This document shows, piece by piece, positions 37,301 to 45,119 of a stretch of 64,000 nt of DNA; position 1 is the first letter of the stretch, and each line of letters starts with the position of its first letter. A program made the position numbers and the translations under genes. This stretch comes from Anas platyrhynchos. Its lineage: Eukaryota; Chordata; Aves; Anseriformes; Anatidae. Location of the stretch: positions 37,204,001 through 37,268,000 of the forward strand of contig NC_092594.1 of the NCBI RefSeq assembly GCF_047663525.1, written 5' to 3'. The notes beneath the pieces are model-generated. The model was not told the origin of the DNA, did no database searches, and saw nothing but the letters and a program-made list of their open reading frames with translations.

Positions 37301-40300
37301 TACTTCACACAAACCTTGTGTGTTTATTACCTTACGTTCCTTTCTACCTTCAATACTGTTATTTAATCACAGCACACTTTAAATCATTGTTACGTACCTG
37401 TTAGAGGCATTGTATGAACTAAAAATCATAGTGGAAGCCCACATTATTACTGAGATTCCAATAAAAGTTTTCATCATTCAGATGGGCTTTTGTTAAGCTT
37501 TATGCTGAACAAGGTTTCTTGAACGCAGGTAACCACCAAGCAACTCTTCCTTTTTATCTTGTGGGGAGGGAGGCAGGGAAGGAATAGCTTTAAGGCATAA
37601 AAAGAATTGTGTGTAATTTCAGCTGGACCACTCATCTACAAAAACATTACTACAACCCAAGAAACAGATGCAAAATTACAGTCACAGCTGCATTCTGAGC
37701 AGAACAAGTTGGGTAATGGTACACTAAGCTGCTAATTAAATTGCTAATGATTTTTTTTAGTGCCATTGCAGTATTTTGCCATCTTTCTTTAAAGAAAGAA
37801 AAAATCTAGCAAATTTTTAGAATTGCACATTTCTATTTTGCAAACTACCAGCGAGACTTCCAAGTACGTGCTGCATATAAACAAAGCTCTTCAAAAGGAC
37901 ACAGACGTGGAGATTTATTGGGAGCTCATTTACCGACCAGCTATTTCCTCTTTATACACTTTTCCAAATTTTTCCTTCCTTTAAATACTGCTATCCTCAC
38001 AAGCTTCTCTGCATTGGTGTCTGCAGCAACACCCACTGTTGGTAGAAGCAGATAATAAACTGACATATGTCATGACATGCTGGTACTGGGAGTATACTAT
38101 AGCTGCATTTACAAAAAATAATAGCAACAGTACAATTTTATTTTTATTGTGATAACTGTGGTGAAATTTATTGCAGTGTTAGTACTTTATTGTTTCATTA
38201 TGCCAGATTTGCTGAGGGAGGTAATTATATCCTTGTCATGAAAATGCCTTTAATGTTTTCATTTCAATTTTGCAGTTTATAATATGCAGATTACAGCATT
38301 ATCATAATTCCATATTGTTACATGTACAATTACATGGCAGAACATTTGCTTCCAGGATAACGGAGCTAACTTCTAATAAATGATTTCACCAAGGATCTTA
38401 ACTCATTCAGCTCTTGGGTAAATAGGGAAGGCAATAAAAATATGCATATTTCACCCATTATTTTCAAATGATTCATTCAGTTATACATTACTTAAAGCCA
38501 GGCAGTTCTGTGACAAATAGAACACAACAGATTTTATACTAATATTTCCATCAGTAATTTTGTGCCTTCCTGAGATTTTTTTCTAGACAGCAACCAATCT
38601 GTAACATAAGCATAACTAATGAAATGCCACATTTATATACAGATATATGTGCATGTACACACACACGTATCCTAAATTATTCCATAAACCAAAAGTACTT
38701 ACATTACATTTTTTAACACCATCCAACTGCAGTGATCTCTTTGCTCTGCAAGATAAAAATACGGAAAAATTTTATGGTCATCTAGACACAAAGATTTCTG
38801 GTAGTAAGGTTTATAATCTGTAATTTTAAAGACATTTTTATTTTTCATATGTTTTGCTTTTTTTTTTTTTTATACTGCACAAGAAAACTAATCTCACCTA
38901 AAACAAATACATTAACTGATTAAAATACTGTGCAACAAAAACATGGCTTGTTTAGAAGGATAAAGTGTTTGCGCAGGAAAATCCAATATTCCATTTTATA
39001 CCAGAGATAAAAATTAAGACACTTAAGTGAAATTGCTCAGAACACAAAATGTTCATTTGTCTCTTTCTAAAAGACTATAAACAATGAAAAAATGCAAAAG
39101 CATTATTATTTACCTACCTTCTGAGCAAGGGTTGAAATTATTTTTCCATTAGTAGAAATAACGCATCAGGCACTTAAAGCACAGGTACAGCCAAGGTGAA
39201 AAAAGTAGTTCTTCCCATCATTTTAGCTCTTAACATGATTCAGTGCTACCAGACTATGACTTAACTGGGGAACAGATGCTCTATGTCTTTACAGGTCCCC
39301 AAACCATAAGAAACTATTTTCTAGTCTTCTTCACTATACTGATTCAGGAACATGCCAAGCTCTCTCTGCAAAATCTGCTCTGCTGAACTGGATGCCCAGC
39401 TGTTAATGGCAACGCTAGAAGAGGAAAGCTGAATATTTATAATACTTTATATCGTACAGCTGTCTTCTAAAGAGCAGTCATCAAAATTTTATTGAATGCA
39501 GACTAAAAGCTCAAAGGAAAGAAAGGTCAACATAAATTAAGACTATTTTTCCCAGAGACAACTGAAACTTTTAAAGTACATTCTTAAATCTTAACAACAG
39601 TTTAAAGCATTATATAAAACAATGAAGAAAAAAAAACTAAAATCTTTATATGAACAGTCCCCAAGAAACATATATACTGTATCAAATTAAACAAGATTTG
39701 GAAAATACATCATATTTCAAGAATTTAGCGCAATTTTCATCTCAGAAAAGAATGTTTTGTCTTGTAAGGAATTAAGATGACCTTATTCCAAACACATCCT
39801 CTTCTAATTTATGGTACTGCTCCAAACCTGCATTAAAGAGTTGTAAAAATTGGAACGTGGAAAACACATCTTTGAAATGTAACTCAGGTAAAGGTTTTTA
39901 GTGAACACTGGTTTACAATCATCTCCATTACACACACACACACACAAAAAAAAAAAAAAAAGAAGAAAAGAAGTATTCTATCTTGAAAAAAAACAAAAAC
40001 AAGTAAACATGTAACATTTAAATTAAATAAAAAAGCGACTGAAAATCTTGCCAAAGGGCAGTCAAAGCTGGACTGGTTTGATGGAATTCTTTACAATGTA
40101 TTTCTTTTTTAAATAGCAACCCATATTGCTTAAGGAATGCAGACTCCATTACATCTTCCACCCCAGTGGCAGCAGGGAAACATTATATTTATTAATATAT
40201 CTACTCCGAAAGGGTGCTCTAGGGGCCAATGCATTTGCATGTTATACTAAGGCCTGTGACGATGGAAGTTTTTATGATGGACTTCAAAAGATGCTGGGAG

Positions 40301-42350
40301 CCAAAGTAAAGGAGAATCTGGACTGAACATAGCTGTAGGATAAAGATAAATGAGAAACTGCATGAAAAATGCACTAAATTATAAACATTTAGAAAATTTT
40401 GTACAGAAGAAGTTGTGGATTGGTCAAGACCATGTTATTTAAAGTCTGTCAAATATTGTGTATGGCAATAGAGCTGTAGACAGCCCGAATTGCCCTCTGC
40501 TGGCCTGCAAAACCTCAGCAAACACCCTGAGCCCTGGCGCTGAAGAAGCAGCCTCACTCCAGACAAGCACTTTTACGCTAGAAGAAGCAGTATGGATACA
40601 AGTTTGGCTTCAGGAGGTCAGCTTAGCCTTGCTCGTCCCAGTCAGATTCTGTCCTACCCAGCAGCCTTTTTTCCTTGTCGTCTTCTTTTTAGCAATTGTC
40701 TTTCTGATTCTATAACAAGAGAATGCAAAAATCTCTGGGCATTTGCTGTTCAGCCAAAACAAGTTAGCATCTCTGCTCTTAGTCTAAACGCACTCCTTGG
40801 CTAGGACCACCAAAACACGTTAGATGTCTGGGTGAGTTTTGGAGACCCAGTCAGCCAAAGCCTTTGTTCTCAGATTTTTCAAAAGATGAACATCTTTTGA
40901 TGTTCACATCTAAGTGCAAACAAAATTCCCATTTTAGGAAACACCATGGAGGAAGAGCACCAACCTTAGTTTGGTTTACCTTTTTTTATATGGCTGGAAA
41001 AGCCTTGCTAGGGCTCTGGAGTAGAATCCAAAGCCAGAATGTGAAGAAGAGGTAGAAAGATGATACAGTGATTACAGTTCACAACAACTTACTTATCTGA
41101 ATTTCCTAGTCTTGAATTGGTTCAAAATTCCCTGACAAGGCTTATTGTATTTTCTGAACTATGCAGAGTATGACAACACATGTTTATAGCTAGCTGTGCA
41201 CCCTGCAAAGTTTATTTACCCATAATATTTATCAGGTGTAAGAACTGCATATTACTGCTATAGCATATTGTTAACCTACCATTCTAGGCCACGTTGTCAG
41301 TTCCTCAATAATATTCAGAGATTTTTGCTCACTCACATACTGTTTTGGTGAAACCACTAATCTGAGGTTAACTGTGAGTCTAGGTATGCAGTTTAACTTT
41401 ATAGAAAGAAATGGATTTCTTATTTTCTTTTTAACTCCACATATCCTTCTCTTTCTTTCCATCATAATCTATCTATTAATGAATGTAATCGTAGCAGTCA
41501 CAGACGGATTAGGATACAAAAAACTATATTATGACTATATTCTTTCATTAAAAATACTCTGGGGATTATTGTAGCCCACTTTGAGGCCATTTCATTCAGC
41601 TTCCTCGTAAGTTTCTGCTTTGACTGGGGGAAAAAATAAAGCACCTCTATGCTATTTCTGTATTGCTCCATCTTTAAAACCTGCCAGAACAGTACAGTAC
41701 AGAACTGTACTGTTAATTGGAAAAGCAGAAGGAAGGCACAATCATTATCCACATTGGTAGTTAAACTCAGAAACAGACTTAAACACCAGAAATCAAAGCT
41801 TGTGGACTGATCGATTTCTCTTTGTGACCATTCTACGATTACTTTAACTTCCAGCAGTCCACAGAAAAGGTGACAGAAGCTGGAACCTGTGCTAGATTTA
41901 ACAAAAGTTAACTTTGAAGCTGTAAGGAGCTGTGAAGCGGGACAGCACCCCAAACCCACACGCAGGCGGCGTGCTGGTGCCTCACGGCCTCACTTTAGTG
42001 GGGTGGAAATCAGCAACACCCTGCACTTTTTCTCCCCACTAGTTGTTCTTCAGAAGGCCAAAACTCCACAAAACACGGCCAGCATCACGAAACGGACAGG
42101 ATTTACTCCAGACAGAGCCAACATGAAGAGACACAGCCCCGCACCCTCCCCACAGCAAGCAGGAGCTCCCCCAGCAGCACACAGCCCGGCTGCTGGATCC
42201 AGCACGACCCCATAACCCCACCACAGGGCTCCTGCCACCCCTCCAACCCCCCACAAGGAGAACCAAGCTCCCCTGCCCGAGCTGCCCCGTCAGGAGGAGG
42301 AGAGAACCGAGCCCCCCCCCCCCCCTCAAGGCTCCCGCTACCTACGACAT
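19359..42350 (-). CDS. ITGB3BP: ITGB3BP (CENP-R / NRIF3), complete, 8 coding exons
   Basis: CENP-R is a subunit of the CENP-O/P/Q/U/R complex of the inner kinetochore (CCAN); in mammals it is also described as the nuclear-receptor coregulator NRIF3. Joining 42346-42350, 38703-38745, 35417-35552, 30051-30132, 27941-28019, 26723-26816, 24800-24859 and 19359-19393 on the minus strand gives 177 residues and a stop, equal to the human length as I recall it. Anchors shared with mammals are KRSLxLDG (residues 4-11), YSPTTGT and NGLSN, a central coiled-coil helix with SKV, ALEGSRELEN (116-125) and LPxQ/K near the end. The N-terminal half is basic and disordered, the C-terminal half helical. The N-terminal LXXLL of human NRIF3 is missing. 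The last exon is the least certain part. Confidence 0.9.
21466..21715 (-). mobile_element. CR1 LINE 3' fragment, minus orientation
   Basis: Read on the minus strand it has the standard CR1 3' sequence: a block with ttcactcagagggtggtgag, then ggttgcccagagaggctgtg, then ttccaacccaagccattctg. It ends in a degraded ATTCTRTG-like terminus near 21466. It is 5'-truncated, as most avian CR1 copies are, and lies in ITGB3BP intron 7 in the sense direction. Confidence 0.92.
24723..24787. repeat. TG/TA/CA compound microsatellite
   Basis: A GTGTGTATATAT run turns into ATACACACACAT and back to TATATGTATGTG, so it is partly self-complementary. It starts only about 12 bases downstream (minus strand) of the ITGB3BP exon 7 donor. 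Confidence 0.9.
24800..24859 (-). CDS. ITGB3BP: ITGB3BP exon 7: EELQLLERNHGKLPAQ
   Basis: The acceptor is cttcactag and the donor AAG|gtatat. The split codon A|TG gives Met147, then GQAEELQLLERNHGKLPAQ. This matches mammalian KQKLFEKSTGLPHK in spacing. Confidence 0.92.
24860..26722 (-). other. ITGB3BP intron 6
   Basis: AT-rich GT-AG intron with no recognised repeat family. A 60-67-codon pair of open frames near 25534-25906 has no domain and no splice support. Confidence 0.65.
26723..26816 (-). CDS. ITGB3BP: ITGB3BP exon 6: ALEGSRELEN
   Basis: The acceptor is ttttttccag and the donor CTAA|gtaagg. Residues 116-146 begin ALEGSRELENIIGVSDLSCI, the best conserved block of the protein, and continue LSAEVQKTQVL. 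Confidence 0.95.
27941..28019 (-). CDS. ITGB3BP: ITGB3BP exon 5: coiled-coil start
   Basis: The acceptor is ttttatgcag and the donor is a weak CAG|gtctgg. Residues 89-115 read AFAELQSKVKSSLVRFLKTR then ASLTNLQ. It aligns with mammalian FMMLLSKVEKL...NLSSIQ, a predicted coiled-coil helix. Confidence 0.9.
29426..29478. repeat. (CA)n-A(n) microsatellite
   Basis: The sequence tccattacacac extends into about eight CA units and a 13-base A run, then GAGAG and a second short (CA)n. A nearly identical composite occurs at 39924-39966. Confidence 0.9.
30051..30132 (-). CDS. ITGB3BP: ITGB3BP exon 4: variable linker
   Basis: The acceptor is tccttgtag and the donor GC|gtaagc. Residues 62-88 read DLPGDGNKQNELEIRLSRRG then QCQAEKD. 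This stretch is poorly conserved with mammals, but the phases (2 in, 2 out) fit both neighbours exactly. Confidence 0.8.
30133..35416 (-). other. ITGB3BP intron 3
   Basis: This 5.3 kb intron is AT-rich with simple TTATT and TTG tracts near 34596-34710. No CR1 copy, RNA gene or plausible exon was seen. Confidence 0.65.
35417..35552 (-). CDS. ITGB3BP: ITGB3BP exon 3: YSPTTGT and NGLSN
   Basis: The acceptor is ttacatcacag and the donor ATG|gttagt. It codes residues 17-61, with PSEATPLTKKKNLNLYSPTT, then GTRQISPFSSPTSR and LRNGLSN. YSPTTGT and SPTS are candidate proline-directed phosphorylation motifs and match mammals. Confidence 0.93.
35553..38702 (-). other. ITGB3BP intron 2
   Basis: AT-rich 3.1 kb intron with a short (CA/TA) tract at 37112-37137 and another at 38649-38668. 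Nothing else could be recognised. Confidence 0.65.
38703..38745 (-). CDS. ITGB3BP: ITGB3BP exon 2: KRSLQLDG
   Basis: The minus-strand acceptor is ttatcttgcag and the donor AAT|gtaagt. It reads (S)AKRSLQLDGVKKCN, residues 2-16. Human has LDGLLEEN at this point, so the LDGLL (LXXLL) motif has become LDGVK. Confidence 0.88.
39924..39966. repeat. (CA)n-A(n) microsatellite, second copy
   Basis: It shares tccattacacac with the copy at 29426 and is followed by about eight CA units and a 16-base A run. Confidence 0.9.
40126..40326 (+). other. Unassigned antisense open frame in ITGB3BP intron 1
   Basis: A 66-codon frame ends in GALGANAFACYTKACDDGSF and a lysine-rich tail before TGA. It is preceded by a possible acceptor (ttttaaatag at 40118) but has no upstream exon I can identify. 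No family is recognised; a degraded retrocopy or chance are both possible. Confidence 0.2.
41688..41714. repeat. 11-bp perfect hairpin, 5-base loop
   Basis: AACAGTACAGT and ACTGTACTGTT flank ACAGA. The arms are themselves near-repeats of GTACAGTAC. It lies in ITGB3BP intron 1, about 630 bases from the start exon. Confidence 0.7.
42346..42350 (-). CDS. ITGB3BP: ITGB3BP coding exon 1: ATG plus two bases
   Basis: On the minus strand ATGTC is followed by the donor GTAGGT at 42345. Only Met1 and part of Ser2 are coded here, and A|GCAAAG of the next exon completes M-S-A-K-R-S. The mammalian start (MPVKRS) supports this. The exon lies in the CpG island; its 5' UTR start is unknown but is probably within 200 bases upstream. 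Confidence 0.75.
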
Positions 42351-42440
42351 GAGGGCGCTTCCAGCCGCCGCCTCACGCAGTTCTCCCGCCCGAACCCCGC
42401 CGTGCAGCGGCCAAACGCCGCCGGCTGGAAACGGAGCCGG

Positions 42441-42500
42441 GAGGGCGGTGGGCGGCCCTGGGGGGCGGGACGGGGGCGGTGGTCGGGGCGGGGAGCCCCC
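42441..42500 (+). promoter_or_regulatory. G-tract / GC-box cluster
   Basis: Several runs of three to six G lie within 60 bases (GGGCGG, GGGGGGCGGG, GGGGGCGG, GGGGCGGGG). They provide Sp1/KLF-type sites and meet a simple G-quadruplex pattern. The cluster sits between the two divergent transcription units. Confidence 0.7.
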
Positions 42501-42649
42501 GGTCCCTCAAGCGGCCGGGAGGTGCTCGGGGCCCGGGGACGAGCGCGGAGCTTCTCCCCGCTGGGGGTCTCGGGGAGGTCGGGCGCTACCCGGTCCCTCA
42601 GCGGGTTGAGCGGCTTTGGGGCTGAGCGGAGCCCTCTGAGGCCACCGGG

Positions 42650-42717
42650 ACGGAGCTCGTGTGGTGAGGGGAGTCCCGGGAGCTGCCCCCTCAGCCGGCA
42701 GCCAGCCCAGGAGGTCG
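42650..42717 (+). other. EFCAB7: Possible EFCAB7 non-coding first exon
   Basis: EFCAB7's coding exon at 44932 has a splice acceptor just before the ATG, so an upstream non-coding exon must exist. A good donor, TCG|GTAGGT, lies at 42717-42718 inside the CpG island. The transcription start and even the choice of donor are guesses. Confidence 0.3.
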
Positions 42718-44931
42718 GTAGGTGCCTCGCCGAGGAGGGGACTCCGAGGTCCTGCCACGGGTTTTTGTGTCTTGGGACCTGAGGGGTGAAATCCCGCAGC
42801 GCTGTTCTGCCGCCGAGCAGCGCCTCACTCTGGTTTTTGTCCAAAACTTCATTATTTTTTCCGCTCTGGGCCGTGTCCTGCCGGCCTCAAACCTCTCTCC
42901 TGGAGCTCCGAGCTGTTTGTGGCGCCTCTTCCCGTCAGAGCTGCAGCCACGGACCCTTGGCTTGTAACAGGGAGCCCGAGGGGTGCACGCGAGGGCGCAC
43001 ATTTTATAAACAAGTTGCTGGAAAATTAACATTTCTTCTTCTTTTCCTCCTTGACTTTAACCTACTTGCGTGGTGTGTGTGTGTGTACCGCTGGTGCTTA
43101 ATTATAGTGACACCCGTTTGCAGGAGCCAGACTGTATCGCCGCGTCCCTGTGGGGTCCTTCTAATGCCGGTGTAATATTAAAGTGTCAGGCAGGCGGTCT
43201 GTGTATAATAAATAGGGTACTTCATCCATGATAAGTGATTATTATCTTTCTTTCCCAAGTGTAAAAGACCTATATAACTCAAGGAGGTGAGAGTGATTTA
43301 GGCCTCCCAAGTAAGGATCCAATGAGTCCTGAAGGGGACCCCGCGATGCTGTTGTCTTGTTGCTGAACTTGAGATATTCAATTTATTATACCGGAATATA
43401 TTTTCTGAAGTCAACATCGGGTAAAATAATATGAGAGGCTGTTAGACCAACAGTACAGCACGATTTAGTGTCCCTCTGTGGTGGTCTAAAAACCCTGATC
43501 ACCTTTGGTGGAAGCAGAAAGCTGCTCTTAAAGTTTACCGGCCATTAGTAAACGATGCTGGTTACTGCTTTGAATCACTTAAAGTAATGATTTTTCAAAA
43601 ATTATTGTACAATTATATTGCTAGCGTTCTTATACTTAAAAGTCCTAAGGCAGTTTTGTACGTGCTTAACTTCAGACTTACATAAGGAACAGAAATAAAT
43701 AAGTCTTAAAAGTAGGGTTAAGCATTTAACTTCATGCTTGATGGGTTAAAATTTTGACCAATTCTACTATTGGCCATTCTTTTTAAGGAGTTGTAACTGT
43801 AAAAACAGAAAACAAAAGCCCCTTCTGATATGGGGTGGCACAAGAAAAAAAAGCATGTAATCAATTTAATAATTGTGTCACTTTTTAAACACTGAATGTT
43901 TTATGGTGTTTATGATGTTACATAGTGTCTCTGCTGAAGCTGTATAAAACTATCCAGTTTTTCTGCTAGTTCAGAAGACGAAAGTCAACTTTTAGGTGAT
44001 AGAGGGAATGCTGACAAATACAGTCCAACATAAACACACTCACCTGCTGTTTTCTCTGGAGGGCAAAGGGGAGTTTTATTCTGCTGCTAACACCAACAAG
44101 TGTAATTAGGAGTCCCCCATGACCAAGTCAGTAGTGATCATGCAGCCACAGAGCTCTTGAATACTATCAAGTATGGATATGGTACTCACTTTGTTATTGC
44201 TGTTTGGTCAAAAAGCTTTTTAAATTAGTCTGTGCCTCCCGCAACCTGTGGCCATGCTTAAAATGGCATTTTTTTCCCCCAAACCACTCCATTTTTGCTG
44301 CTGCTGGTGATCACTAAGCAACAACAAGAGTGGCGCTGGGAGCAAAACAATCGTAGGTATGCTATATAGCATTTTTGTTCATTTTCCCATTGTGACAAAT
44401 CATGCAAAATAGCGGTGAGTTCATCAGAGCCAACAAGTGCACTTCTGTACAATTTTTTCCATTGTTTCTGTCATTAGGAGAATGTAGCTAGCGTGGCAAG
44501 AGTGGAAGTTCTATTGGAAATATGTTATAAGGACAAGTCCTATTGATTTGTTTCTAAACACGGATAGAAATGGTTTGCATCAGATATGATAACTTGAAAA
44601 TTTGCTATTATGCTTTCAAATAACATGAACTTGTAATCACTGTGGTGTCAAATGTCTGAAATGAAAATAAAATGCCATAAAAGAAAACCTTTTACTGTCA
44701 ATAACAAACAAATTGTGCATAATGAGTAGCTCAATAACTCAAGCTATTTTTGTTTGCAGATCTCATGGCATTTACCTACAAATGTAGATAAGTATCTCAT
44801 TTAGAAAATGGGAAGCATTGAGTCTAGATGTTAGGATAATTTGTGCTAATCCATGCATCCGAGGACAAAGAAGACTCTTATCAAACAGGCAAATGAGTAA
44901 CAAATTCTAAATGTGATTGTGTTCTTTGCAG
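42718..44931 (+). other. EFCAB7 intron 1 (presumed)
   Basis: The stretch runs from the CpG island into AT-rich sequence with a short (GT)n run near 43073-43085. I see no coding exon here. Confidence 0.5.
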
Positions 44932-44932
44932 A

Positions 44933-45119
44933 ATGGCCAGCAGTCCTGAGAATAATGTGTCCCTCTGTGACCAGAAAGTCACACACTCAGAAAGTCCTCA
45001 AGCAAAGAAGTCCCAGCAAGCAGAGGAAGCAATCTTCTACAAGAACTGCCGAGCAGCTTATCTAACTGTTTTAAAAAGCAGTTTAGAAAATATTAAATCA
45101 AAAGAACAACTCCGTTTAG
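44933..45119 (+). CDS. EFCAB7: EFCAB7 first coding exon
   Basis: The acceptor ttctttgcag is followed by A and ATG, so the start codon is one base inside the exon. Residues 1-62 run MASSPENNVS to KSKEQLRL, with KKSQQAEEAIFYKNCRAAY, nearly identical to mammals. The donor is G|gtaatg. Confidence 0.95.

Larger units (their letters stand above)
38746..42345 (-). other. ITGB3BP intron 1
   Basis: This 3.6 kb intron carries a (CA)n-A(n) tract (39924-39966), an antisense open frame at 40126-40326 and a perfect hairpin at 41688-41714. Next to the donor it has a run of 14 G (minus strand) at 42312-42325. The right end lies in the CpG island. Confidence 0.7.
42100..42990. promoter_or_regulatory. CpG island, shared promoter of ITGB3BP (-) and EFCAB7 (+)
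   Basis: This is the only long GC-rich, CpG-dense block of the window. It contains the ITGB3BP start codon (42350, minus) and is the only plausible origin for the EFCAB7 transcript, whose first coding exon begins at 44932. GC-box-like GGGCGG/GGGGCGG elements cluster at 42441-42500. No TATA box is evident, as usual for housekeeping divergent promoters. The long open frames across it are composition artefacts. Confidence 0.85.

Noticed and set aside
42338..43175. Long overlapping open frames on both strands in the CpG island
   Set aside because: GC-rich sequence lacks stop codons by composition; the frames are Pro/Arg/Gly-rich, overlap each other, and contradict the splice-supported ITGB3BP start.
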